Shown in pieces: positions 19,181 through 27,959 of a stretch of DNA of 64,000 bases (position 1 is the first letter of the stretch; each line of letters opens with the position of its first letter). A model generated the notes under the pieces. It made no database searches. It worked only from the letters and a program-made list of their open reading frames with translations, and was not told the origin of the DNA. The stretch lies in NCBI GenBank assembly GCA_002746645.1, contig PDPU01000029.1, positions 22,038 through 86,037 on the forward strand, read 5' to 3'. The position numbers were made by a program, and so were the translations under genes. Origin of the DNA: Gammaproteobacteria bacterium (lineage in GTDB: Bacteria; Pseudomonadota; Gammaproteobacteria; Granulosicoccales; Granulosicoccaceae).

Positions 19181-20740
19181 ATGACCGAACGCTTTTCCTT
19201 GCGAGTGCGTATCTTTCTGTTCTTCGCGCTCATTGCGCTCGGTGCCGTGGTGGCCATCGGCCTGGCCATCGCAGTGGGTCTCGCCGCCGAACCCGCGGAG
19301 CGTGTCGAGCGGCTTGCATCCAACGCGGGCATGGCAGGCTTTGCCATTGTCGTCATCACGTTGCTCGTGTGGATGCTCTTCGATCAGTACCTTGCCCGCG
19401 CCCTGCACACGATGGCGCGCAGCATGGAATCGGCCATGCACGGCAATGTCATGACCCTGAACGACGACGACCTTCGCTATCTCGGCCCCATCAGACCCGC
19501 TGCGACGGCCTTGCTTGCCGCCAACGCCGAACTGCGTCGACAGCACGAGTCCGAGCGCGCCGCTGACGAAGCGAAGATCCGCGTGCACGAGCGTCGCCTC
19601 GCCGCCATCCTCAGGGACTTCGAGCACCCGCTGGTGCTGGCCAACCGCGAACACCGCATCACGCTGTTCAATGCGGCGGCCGCCGAGCGCATCGGAGGAC
19701 GCGGCGAGATTGGCGTGGGCCGGCGCCTCGACGAGTTGTTCGATCTCGATGTGCTGAAGGCAAGCTTCGCGGAAGTGCAGTTGCGCTCACGCGAGAGCGA
19801 TGGCGTGACGGTCGAGCAACGTGTCCGTGTCTATCGCGAACTTCCCTGGGCAGCCACCGTGACGTCAGCCGACGACGGACACACGCCCGCCGACTCCATG
19901 ACCGTCAGCATGAGCCCGATCAGGGGCGATGATGGCGACGTACCGGGATACCTGCTGGTTCTCGATGCCCGACCCGGAGGCGCAGGGCCAGACACGGCAG
20001 TCGACGTTCCACCTTCCGCTGCTGACGCGAATGTGGTCGCTGCACCGCCGAAAAACGCAACCGCCGCCTCACGCCACCACTTTCACGATTTCCTGCTGTT
20101 CGAACGATGCCCTGAAAAGGCGCTGCTCGAACGGCCGCTGAACACGCTGAACTTCGTGGTCTTCGATACCGAGACCACCGGACTCGAACCGTCCCGCGGC
20201 GACGAGATCATCTCGATTGCCGGCGTGCGTGTGGTCAACGGCTACGTGATCGAGCAGGATACCTTCGACGAACTCGTCAATCCGGGACGTGCCATACCGC
20301 CCGCATCAACGAAGTTTCATGGCCTTGTCGATGCCGACGTGGCCGACAGCGACGCCATCGAAGAAGTGCTGCCACGCTTCCGGCGCTTCGTGGCCGATTC
20401 GATTCTGGTCGCCCACAACGCCGCCTTCGACATGAAGTTCCTGACCCTCAAGCAGAGTGCCGCCGGGGTGGATTTCCGTGAACTTGCGGTACTCGACACG
20501 GTGCTGCTGTCGGCCTGGCTGCACGACCACACCGGCCAGCACACACTCGACGCCCTCGCCGAACGGTTCGGCGTCGAGGTTCACGGGCGTCATACCGCAC
20601 TTGGCGACACGCTCGTCACGGCCGAGGTGTTCGTGGCCATGCTGCCCGCGCTCGAAGCCCGCGGCGTGGTCACGCTTGGCGATGCAATCGACATCTGCAG
20701 CCGTTCGTCGGACATCACCCAGGCGCAGACGAGATACTGA
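19181..20740 (+). CDS. Membrane-anchored PAS-like / DnaQ-type 3'-5' exonuclease
   Basis: The 519-residue protein has two N-terminal transmembrane helices (about 11-33 and 50-68) and a linker with HAMP-like character. A PAS-like domain follows (about 135-270, with LANREHRITLFNAAAAERIGG). The C-terminal DEDD exonuclease domain has D329-T-E331 in FVVFDTETTGLEP, HNAAFDMKFL and HTALGDTLV, so all four acidic sites and the His of the DEDDh type are present. It is divergent from the CBS-DUF294 gene. Homologues recur next to acetate symporters. The biological substrate is unknown. The 3' end overlaps the convergent dipeptidase gene by 26 bp. Confidence 0.9.
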   Translation: MTERFSLRVRIFLFFALIALGAVVAIGLAIAVGLAAEPAERVERLASNAGMAGFAIVVITLLVWMLFDQYLARALHTMARSMESAMHGNVMTLNDDDLRYLGPIRPAATALLAANAELRRQHESERAADEAKIRVHERRLAAILRDFEHPLVLANREHRITLFNAAAAERIGGRGEIGVGRRLDELFDLDVLKASFAEVQLRSRESDGVTVEQRVRVYRELPWAATVTSADDGHTPADSMTVSMSPIRGDDGDVPGYLLVLDARPGGAGPDTAVDVPPSAADANVVAAPPKNATAASRHHFHDFLLFERCPEKALLERPLNTLNFVVFDTETTGLEPSRGDEIISIAGVRVVNGYVIEQDTFDELVNPGRAIPPASTKFHGLVDADVADSDAIEEVLPRFRRFVADSILVAHNAAFDMKFLTLKQSAAGVDFRELAVLDTVLLSAWLHDHTGQHTLDALAERFGVEVHGRHTALGDTLVTAEVFVAMLPALEARGVVTLGDAIDICSRSSDITQAQTRY

Positions 20741-21794
20741 ACGGATGACTTCGCCAGCTGCGTTCGAGCACGTCGAACCAGTTGCGAAAACAGATCCGCT
20801 CGATCAGCGCCTCGCCGTAACCATGTTCGCGCATGGCCGCGATCAGTACAGGCAGTTTCGATGCGTCGGCGATGGCGGCCGGTGGCACGGCGCCGTCATA
20901 GTCCGAGCCCAGTGCCACCCCACCCTCGCCCAGCACACCCAGGAGATGATCGAGATGCCTGAGCAGGGTCGTCAGTGGCACGTCGGCGAGCATGCGCCCG
21001 TCCGCGCGCAGAAAGGCCGTGGCGAAGTTCAGGCCCACCAGGCCACGCGTCTGCGCAATCACCCGCAGCTGATCGTCGGTCAGGTTGCGCGCGTGTTCGC
21101 ACAGCGCGTGCGCGTTCGAGTGCGTGGCCACGAGAGGCCGGCTGCTGTGCGTCGCGACGTCCTCGAAGCCCTTGAGATTGATGTGCGAGAGGTCGACGAG
21201 AATGCCGAGTTCGTCGCAGCGCCTGACGAGCCTGATGCCGTCGGCCGTCAGGCCACCGCCGATGTCAGGGTCCGCCGGGAAGCGGAAGGGCACACCGTCG
21301 CCGAACCGATTGGGCCGACTCCACACCGGACCGAGTGAACGCAGGCCGGCGTGGTGGAGCAGGTCGAGCAGATGCAGATCGGGATCGAGTGCCTCGGCCC
21401 CTTCCATGTGAACGACCACGGCCAGGGTCTCGCCTCTGAACGCCGGTTCGAGTTCATCGGCACGGGTGCAGATCACGATCTCGTTCGCGGCTTCGAGTCG
21501 CGCCAGGATCGCGAACTGCTCGGCCACCACGGCCATCGCTCGCGACGGCTCGACGGGCGGTGGCAGGGGCAGGTCGTAGCCACCCACCGTTTCCATCTGC
21601 AGCAGGCAGCCCTCGTCGCTCGCCGATGGCACCCAGATCGCGAACAGGCCTCCACCGAGCCCACCTTCGCGCGCCTTCACGGCATCGACATGAAAACCGC
21701 CACGGGTTCCGAACTGCAGCGCGCTGTCGACCCCACCGGCTTCCATCAACTGTGTGAGAATGTCGTTGTGGCCGTCGAATACGGTCGCTGTCAT
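20715..21794 (-). CDS. Membrane dipeptidase (peptidase family M19)
   Basis: This zinc metallopeptidase of the renal dipeptidase family hydrolyses dipeptides, often with D-residues. The 359-residue product has the metal-site motif FDGHNDI at residues 6-12 (His9, Asp11), a bridging-Glu region in HMEGAEAL, VDLSHINLKGFEDVA, and the C-terminal GVALGSDYDG. No signal peptide is seen, so it is probably cytoplasmic. It converges on the exonuclease gene with a 26-bp overlap. Confidence 0.92.
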   Translation of the reverse strand: MTATVFDGHNDILTQLMEAGGVDSALQFGTRGGFHVDAVKAREGGLGGGLFAIWVPSASDEGCLLQMETVGGYDLPLPPPVEPSRAMAVVAEQFAILARLEAANEIVICTRADELEPAFRGETLAVVVHMEGAEALDPDLHLLDLLHHAGLRSLGPVWSRPNRFGDGVPFRFPADPDIGGGLTADGIRLVRRCDELGILVDLSHINLKGFEDVATHSSRPLVATHSNAHALCEHARNLTDDQLRVIAQTRGLVGLNFATAFLRADGRMLADVPLTTLLRHLDHLLGVLGEGGVALGSDYDGAVPPAAIADASKLPVLIAAMREHGYGEALIERICFRNWFDVLERSWRSHPFSISSAPG

Positions 21795-22011
21795 GATGTT
21801 TCCGCGAGGTGATGCTGCACAGGATCAAGGGCGCGCCCCGAGCAGATCACGCAGCGCCGATTCACTCTGTCCGTTCCTGACTTCAAGCATAGATGCACTC
21901 CTCCCGAACTCAAGATTCGTTGCCACTCGGCAGCGCCCCATCGGTGGCCGAGCCATGCGGCGACACCATCGGGTCATCTGACCACAAGCCGTTCGCGAGG
22001 CTCGGTCAAGC

Positions 22012-22650
22012 GTGACCATCGACACACCGCTGCTGTTGAATGCCACAGCGCTTCTTGTCGCCATCGGTTTTCTCCTCCGGGCACTGGCGACAATCAACGC
22101 CACCGATCATGCCGATCGACAATGGCTCGTCTGGCTGCTGCTGACCGGTACGATGCTGGTATTGCAGTTCATGCGCTTCGCAACCCCGGCAGGGTTCGAC
22201 ATTCACTACCTTGGCGCACCCTTTCTGACGCTGACCCTCGGTTATCGTCGCGCGGTCATCAGCCTTGCGCTGATCATCACGGCGACGACGCCGTTCGCCG
22301 AACTCGGGCCGCAGCTTCTGCTGCACGCCTTTCTGCCGGCCTGGCTGACCTGCCGCCTGCTCGACCTCGTCAAGGCTCATCTCCCGCACAACCTGTTCGT
22401 GTTCCTGCTCGGCATCGGCTGTATCGGGTTGTTCGCCATCATGGCGATGCAACTGTCATTGCAGTCACTGCTGTTCGCGTTCACGAACGGCAGCGAGCAG
22501 GCGGGTGAATCGCTTGCCTACGCCCTGCTTCTCGCCGTCGGCGAGAGTGTTTTCGAGGGCATGGTGCTGACCGTTCTCGTCGTGTATCTGCCGGCCGCAG
22601 TCACGCTGTTCGAGGACGAGACATGGCTTGATTATCGGCAGGGGTTCTGA
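22012..22650 (+). CDS. CbiM-like energy-coupling factor transporter S component
   Basis: The 212-residue integral membrane protein has about six hydrophobic segments and resembles the permease of ECF-type transporters (YRRAVISLALIITATTPFAE, LPHNLFVFLLGIGCIGLFAI). In other Gammaproteobacteria such stand-alone proteins are annotated as energy-coupling factor permeases of unknown substrate. No ATPase or T-component gene is nearby. The start is a GTG at 22012, since no in-frame ATG exists upstream. Confidence 0.72.
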   Translation: MTIDTPLLLNATALLVAIGFLLRALATINATDHADRQWLVWLLLTGTMLVLQFMRFATPAGFDIHYLGAPFLTLTLGYRRAVISLALIITATTPFAELGPQLLLHAFLPAWLTCRLLDLVKAHLPHNLFVFLLGIGCIGLFAIMAMQLSLQSLLFAFTNGSEQAGESLAYALLLAVGESVFEGMVLTVLVVYLPAAVTLFEDETWLDYRQGF

Positions 22651-22705
22651 GCCGGAACCCGGCCTCTCCGGTTACACGCAGGCAAGAAAACCTCCCCGGA
22701 ATTGC

Positions 22706-22732
22706 CCCGTATAAAAAACGGGAATATATTCC
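22706..22732. promoter_or_regulatory. Palindromes and -10-like element before the DUF6502 gene
   Basis: GGAATATATTCC (22721-22732) is a perfect 12-bp palindrome ending 6 bp before the ATG at 22739. It overlaps a second inverted repeat, CCCGT (22706-22710) with ACGGG (22718-22722). TATAAA at 22710-22715 could serve as a -10. The position suggests an autoregulatory operator, which is inference. Confidence 0.45.
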
Positions 22733-22738
22733 TGTTTC

Positions 22739-23563
22739 ATGGATGCACGCACTCAACCCATTCTGGTGCGAGCTGTTCGCCGGTTGTTGAGGCCGCTCGT
22801 GCGCGTGCTGATCCGTCACGAGATGTCAGCGGCGGAGTTCGCCGAGATATCACGCCAGGCCTACATCGACGCGGCGTACGACCACTACCGCATCCCGGGC
22901 CGCAAGATGACCTATGCCCGTGCATCGGTACTCACGGGCGTGCATCGAAAGGAGGTGGTTCGTTTGGTTCAACTCAGGAAGACCGGCAAGGACGTCGCGC
23001 CACAGTCGCCCAATCGCACCGGGCGTGTGCTCAAGGGCTGGCTCAACGACCCCGACTTCCGAACCGCTGCGGGAAAACCTGCCGTGCTGAAACTGCACGG
23101 TGACGCGAAGAGTTTCGAAGCACTGGTGAACCGATACAGCGGTGACATCACCCAGGGTGCCGTGCTCGATGAACTCGTGCGCCTCGGCATCGCCGAGCGA
23201 GGCCGTAACCACACGGTAAAGCTGCTCGCCTCGGGCTACCTGCCCTCGCACGACCACCTCGAACAGTTTCGATTGCTTGGTGTCTGCGCGACGGATCTCC
23301 TGACCACCGGAGCGCACAACACGGAACAGGATGCCGAAAACCGCCTGTTCCAGCGCCAGTTCGCACACGTCAGGGTGCCCGCTCCACTCGCCGACGAGTT
23401 CGCTGCCCTCGCGCAGGAAAAGAGCGATGCGCTGCTGCAGGAGCTTTACCGGTTCCTCAATGAACGCCTTGATGGCGAGCGGCAGACCACCGAAGCTTGC
23501 CGACGCGTCGGGCTCGGCATCTACCAGATCGATCAGCCAACCAACCCGGAGAAAAACGCATGA
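22739..23563 (+). CDS. DUF6502 family protein (putative regulator)
   Basis: The 274-residue protein begins with VRRLLRPLVRVLIRHEMSAA and the conserved PGRKMTYARASVLTGVHRKE around residues 52-71, which looks like a helix-turn-helix region. This matches DUF6502, a gammaproteobacterial family of unknown function. A role as DNA-binding regulator is inferred from the helical, basic N-terminus. Its stop overlaps the start of the following lipoprotein gene (ATGA), so the two are translated together and probably work together. Confidence 0.8.
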   Translation: MDARTQPILVRAVRRLLRPLVRVLIRHEMSAAEFAEISRQAYIDAAYDHYRIPGRKMTYARASVLTGVHRKEVVRLVQLRKTGKDVAPQSPNRTGRVLKGWLNDPDFRTAAGKPAVLKLHGDAKSFEALVNRYSGDITQGAVLDELVRLGIAERGRNHTVKLLASGYLPSHDHLEQFRLLGVCATDLLTTGAHNTEQDAENRLFQRQFAHVRVPAPLADEFAALAQEKSDALLQELYRFLNERLDGERQTTEACRRVGLGIYQIDQPTNPEKNA

Positions 23564-25905
23564 TGCAACGGAAAAGTGAAGGGCCATGGCAACGTGGCTG
23601 CCGGCTGCTTTGCAGAGCACTGGTGCTTGTTGCTCTGCTGGGCCTGACCGCCTGTGACGATGACGACGACATCATCATTGGTACGGGCGTGACGGGCACC
23701 GTTTCCGGTCGCACTGCCCTTGCGCGAAATGAAGTTCAGTACCTCGATGCCTACGGCGAACAAGGTGTTGCCGCTATCGACGCCAACGGCCATTTCATTG
23801 TTCGCATGCCCGAAATGGACGGTCCCGTGCTGCTTCGTGTTCCTCTCGAGAACGGTGGCTACCTGTACGGCCTTGAATACGTCACGGCGGGAGCGATGGC
23901 AACCCAGAACATCCACAGTTTTTCCGATCTTGCCGTCAGAAACTGGTTCGCCCTCGAAGACCGGAATGTCGACGAGGCATTCGCGAACCCCACGACCGAC
24001 ACCCTCCCCTCGGATGAGGCGTTCTCCGGCATCGAAGACGAGGTTCAGCAACTCGTTCAGGCGATACTGGAACAATACGGACTTGGAGACGTGAGCCTTG
24101 AAGACACCAGCTTCAGCCAGGGCGACGCCGGACTCGGCACGTTTCTGGAGCAGAACTATGTGACGGTGACGGTCAACGTGTTCACCATCAACGTCTACGA
24201 CCCTGCCACCGGAACAAGCAACCCCGCAGACAGCAACGATCTGGATACGGATCTGACCAGCGTCGTTCCCGTCGTTGCACCGTCGACACCGGCAAACCCA
24301 CCAACGGCAGCCGGGGGCGGAAACGTGGTCGGGCGACCTCCGGTCGACGACACTTCGGATCCGGGCAATGCGGAGTCCACCGCACCGGCCGCGAGCGGCG
24401 AGTGGTTCAACATCGGCGACAACAGCCACCAGGCACGAGTCATGGTCATGCTGGATGACGACAACCCGGCAGGCGCAGGCAAGATCACCAGCAATCTGAC
24501 CATGCTCGATCACGCCGCCGACGGCACCCTGATCTACGGCGCCACAATGGCAGTGAACGGTGAGGAAAGAAATGGTGTCTGGCTCATGCCACCAAACCAG
24601 CAAGGTACAACCACAGAGTTGATAACCAGTGGAGAAACCGTTCCCGGCGGCCGCCCGAACGGACCATTCGGCAGTGCCCATTCAGCTTCCATTGCCCCCA
24701 ATGGAACCGCCGCAATCGGACTGACACTCTCGGGCGCATACGAAGACCAGGTCGCTCTGGCAATCATGAACCCCGAAACCAGGGTGCTGCAACGCGGCCT
24801 CGTTCCCGGCGACATCCTCGAAACAGACAGCCAGCAGTATGTGTTCGAGACACTGACCAAGGCGCTGGCCACCGACAAGGAGATCTTTTTCAGTGCCATC
24901 GATGGTCGTATCGAAGACCGGACAGGAATCTGGACGCTACGGAACGGCACAGCGTCACTCGTTTTCCCTGAGCAAGGCCTCGAAGACACGCCGCTGTCCT
25001 TGACGAGCGGTTGCAACTTCTGGCCAGGAACGATAGACCAGCCAATCGATGAATCCTTTCTTGTCGATGACGCTGGAGCCTTGTATGTCATCGGAACCGA
25101 AACCGGCGACAACTGCAGCAGTCGCACTGCCATCGTCCGGTATCTCGACGGCAACTATGAATATGTACTGAGGTCAGGTGACCCGGCACCTTTCGAGGAT
25201 GATGCCGCATATCACTACGCCATTTCCCTGGGAGGTGTACTGTCCGATGGGAGTGTGATTATCTATTCATCGCTCAGGACAAACGGATCATTCGACAGAT
25301 ATTATTCCATATGGCAATACAGAATCGGAGGCAGCCCTGGTTTGATTGCGCTTGCAGGAGAAACCTATGAATCGCCCGATGGAGGAGGTACGATCGACTA
25401 TATGTATGGTTTCACCATCAACGACGATCAGTGGGTTCTGAAAGACATCGGCTCACCCAGACGACTGCTGCTGGGCCAGGCGAGGACGTCGCAGCCTTAT
25501 CCGACACTGACTCCGGGCGCCACGAATCTCGGCTATGTAGCGGGGGAAGACGCACGTGCCGTACTGACCGGTTTCAATGACAACTACTTCCTGTCGGATG
25601 TGTTCGAGGCTGGCCTGGCTGGATCTTCCGTGCTTTTCACCGCACTTATGGAAGATGCCGTGAGCAATGAAATCGTGGAATCAGGCCTGTGGCGAACCTC
25701 CCTCGATTCGACTCTCGTCAAGGTGGCCGATGCCGATGACACTTTCGAAAAGGATGGTGTCACATACAACTTTTTCCCCGACGCCTCATTCGGGAACTCG
25801 AGTAATGAATTCCGGGTGAACTCACTGGACAACGGAAATCTGCTCTACCGAGCCTTCTCATACTCTGCACTCCACGCGATCTACGAAATCAGGCAACTCC
25901 GGTAA
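23560..25905 (+). CDS. Large secreted lipoprotein with repeated beta-propeller-like segments
   Basis: The 781-residue product from the ATG at 23560 has a signal peptide with lipobox LTAC (Cys32), then an Asp-rich stretch, an N-terminal domain (about 40-210), a Pro/Thr/Ala-rich linker (about 225-285), and a C-terminal region of about 480 residues. Repeats of the type 'GVWL...ITSGETVPGG...APNGTAAIGL' and 'YVLRSGDPAPFED...SDGSVIIYS' recall DUF7453-type propeller proteins. The start overlaps the DUF6502 stop by 4 bp. Asp at +2 after the lipid Cys would favour inner-membrane retention if the E. coli rule holds. Function unknown. Confidence 0.8.
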   Translation: MMQRKSEGPWQRGCRLLCRALVLVALLGLTACDDDDDIIIGTGVTGTVSGRTALARNEVQYLDAYGEQGVAAIDANGHFIVRMPEMDGPVLLRVPLENGGYLYGLEYVTAGAMATQNIHSFSDLAVRNWFALEDRNVDEAFANPTTDTLPSDEAFSGIEDEVQQLVQAILEQYGLGDVSLEDTSFSQGDAGLGTFLEQNYVTVTVNVFTINVYDPATGTSNPADSNDLDTDLTSVVPVVAPSTPANPPTAAGGGNVVGRPPVDDTSDPGNAESTAPAASGEWFNIGDNSHQARVMVMLDDDNPAGAGKITSNLTMLDHAADGTLIYGATMAVNGEERNGVWLMPPNQQGTTTELITSGETVPGGRPNGPFGSAHSASIAPNGTAAIGLTLSGAYEDQVALAIMNPETRVLQRGLVPGDILETDSQQYVFETLTKALATDKEIFFSAIDGRIEDRTGIWTLRNGTASLVFPEQGLEDTPLSLTSGCNFWPGTIDQPIDESFLVDDAGALYVIGTETGDNCSSRTAIVRYLDGNYEYVLRSGDPAPFEDDAAYHYAISLGGVLSDGSVIIYSSLRTNGSFDRYYSIWQYRIGGSPGLIALAGETYESPDGGGTIDYMYGFTINDDQWVLKDIGSPRRLLLGQARTSQPYPTLTPGATNLGYVAGEDARAVLTGFNDNYFLSDVFEAGLAGSSVLFTALMEDAVSNEIVESGLWRTSLDSTLVKVADADDTFEKDGVTYNFFPDASFGNSSNEFRVNSLDNGNLLYRAFSYSALHAIYEIRQLR

Positions 25906-25918
25906 AGGCTAACCGACT

Positions 25919-25949
25919 GCCCGACCAGGCAAATCCGGCACGGTCGGGC
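25919..25949 (+). terminator. Hairpin after the lipoprotein gene
   Basis: An 8-bp perfect stem (GCCCGACC / GGTCGGGC) with a 15-nt loop starts 13 bp after the stop at 25905. No T-run follows, so it is at best a weak terminator or a 3' stabilising hairpin. Confidence 0.4.
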
Positions 25950-26044
25950 CAGCCACCAGACTTCGACATTTGCCCCACGCTCGGGTAGGATGACTCACAT
26001 CGCCGCCGGTTCACCCCGTGCGGCGTCCAGTTCACCAGAACACG

Positions 26045-26070
26045 CCGGCCGCATCTGCGGCCGGTTGTTT
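26045..26070 (+). terminator. Terminator-like hairpin in the leader of the ABC exporter genes
   Basis: A 9-bp perfect stem (CCGGCCGCA / TGCGGCCGG, two-base loop) is followed by TTGTTT. It ends about 15 bp before the ATG at 26085. It could end upstream transcription or act as an attenuator for the exporter operon. Confidence 0.5.
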
Positions 26071-26084
26071 CTCCACCTGCCACC

Positions 26085-27959
26085 ATGAGCGAGCCGCACT
26101 TGATCGAGGCACGATTCGGTCGCCTGCTGGAATGGTTCGAGCGCCGCCTCGAGCCCTTTCCCGTCGGCCAGGCGCGTGTGGCCGCTTCCCACTGGTTTCG
26201 CTACATTCGCGAGAGCATCGGCCACGACTGGCCACTGTTCATCGCGATCATCATGACTGCCTCGGGTCTCGCTCTCGCCGAGCTTGGTCTGCTCGGCATG
26301 ATCGGCGCCATCATCGACGAACTGGCAGCCAGCGGCAACGCGCGTTCGCTCGATGACTTCCTTGCCAGCAACGGCGGCAGCGTCTGGGCGCTGATCGGCT
26401 TTGCGCTGGCAATACCCGTCATTGCCACGCTCAACCGCCTGCTGCTCTGGCAGGCCACTTCCGGAAACTACAGCAGCCGCATTCGCTGGCAGGGTCATCG
26501 CTGGCTGCTCGGCCAGAGTATGGATTTCTACAACGACGAGTTCGCCGGACGCGTGTCGAGCCGGCTCATGCAAGGCTCGATCGCAACACGCGACGTTGTT
26601 CTCACCACGGTCGACATGATCACGAACTTCGCCACCTGGTTCATCGGTTCGATCGCGCTCGTCGCTGCACTCGATCCGTCGCTCGCCTGGCCCTTTCTCG
26701 TGTTCCTTGTGCTGTGGACCATGAAACTCGTGTGGTTCATTCCGCGCCTGGCGACCGTCGCACGGCGCCAGGCCGATGCGCGTGCGCTCATGACCGGGCG
26801 CGTGGTCGACAGCTACACCAACATCAACACCGTGAAGCTCTTTGCCCAGGGCGAACAGGAAGCAGACTACGCGCGCGGCGCCATGCGCGAGTTCCTGCAC
26901 ACGGTGTACCCGCAGTTCCGGCTCATCACCGGCCTGTTCGGCCTGCTCGACTTCATCAACGCCCTGCTCGTCGCCACCCTCGTCTGGATCGGCATCAGTG
27001 CCTGGATGGGCGGGGCTGCCAACCCGGGCGCGGTGGCTGTTGCCATCACCGTGGGCCTCCGCGTCAATGGTCTTACCCACTGGATCAGCGGCGTACTGAT
27101 CGGCCTGTACGAAAACTTCGGCGTGATGCTCGACAGCCTCGGCATGCTGCAGCGCGAGCGCGCGCTCGATGATGCCGCAGACGCGAAACCCATCGACTGG
27201 CAGCGGGGTCACATCGAATTCGACGCCGTGCGCTTTCACTACGGACGCGAGAGCGGCGCCCTCGAATCGCTGAACCTCACCATCGAACCCGGCGAAAAGC
27301 TCGGTCTCGTCGGCCACTCGGGTGCCGGCAAGACCACTCTCGTGAACCTGCTGCTGCGACTGTACGACGTGGAGAGCGGCGCAATCCGCATCGACGGACA
27401 GGACATTCGCACGGTCAGCCAGGACAGCCTGCGAGAAAAGATCGGCATGGTCTCGCAGGATTCCGCCCTCCTTCACCGCAGCGTCAGAGAAAACATCGCC
27501 TACGCCCTGCCGAACGCGAGTGACGATGCCATCATGGCAGCCGCCAGGCGCGCCGAAGCCGACGCCTTCATCAAGGACCTTGTCGACGACCGGGGGCGGC
27601 GCGGGCTCGACGCTCATGTCGGCGAGCGCGGCATCAAGCTCTCGGGCGGGCAGCGTCAGCGCATCGCCATCGCGCGCGTGTTCCTCAAGGACGCACCGGT
27701 GCTGATTCTCGACGAAGCCACGAGCGCACTCGATTCCGAAACCGAGATCGCCATCCAGTCGAGTCTTGACGAACTCATGGCCGGCAAGACCGTCATCGCC
27801 ATCGCACACCGTCTTTCGACCATTGCCGCCATGGATCGGCTTGCCGTGCTCGAGGAGGGGCACATCGTCGAGATGGGCACTCACGAGGCACTCGTTGCCG
27901 CGGGTGGGCGCTACGCCGAACTCTGGTCGCGTCAGTCCGGGGGGTTCATCGCCCCATGA
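26085..27959 (+). CDS. ABC exporter half-transporter (ATP-binding and permease)
   Basis: The 624-residue type IV ABC exporter subunit has six membrane helices (about 45-350) and a C-terminal nucleotide-binding domain. The domain has Walker A GHSGAGKTT (Lys416), signature [15 protein letters not shown] and Walker B with catalytic Glu ([13 protein letters not shown]). The next gene starts inside its stop (ATGA) and encodes a second half-transporter, which suggests an obligate heterodimer. Both halves retain the catalytic Glu. Substrate (lipid, peptide or drug) is unknown. Confidence 0.93.
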   Translation: MSEPHLIEARFGRLLEWFERRLEPFPVGQARVAASHWFRYIRESIGHDWPLFIAIIMTASGLALAELGLLGMIGAIIDELAASGNARSLDDFLASNGGSVWALIGFALAIPVIATLNRLLLWQATSGNYSSRIRWQGHRWLLGQSMDFYNDEFAGRVSSRLMQGSIATRDVVLTTVDMITNFATWFIGSIALVAALDPSLAWPFLVFLVLWTMKLVWFIPRLATVARRQADARALMTGRVVDSYTNINTVKLFAQGEQEADYARGAMREFLHTVYPQFRLITGLFGLLDFINALLVATLVWIGISAWMGGAANPGAVAVAITVGLRVNGLTHWISGVLIGLYENFGVMLDSLGMLQRERALDDAADAKPIDWQRGHIEFDAVRFHYGRESGALESLNLTIEPGEKLGLVGHSGAGKTTLVNLLLRLYDVESGAIRIDGQDIRTVSQDSLREKIGMVSQDSALLHRSVRENIAYALPNASDDAIMAAARRAEADAFIKDLVDDRGRRGLDAHVGERGIKLSGGQRQRIAIARVFLKDAPVLILDEATSALDSETEIAIQSSLDELMAGKTVIAIAHRLSTIAAMDRLAVLEEGHIVEMGTHEALVAAGGRYAELWSRQSGGFIAP

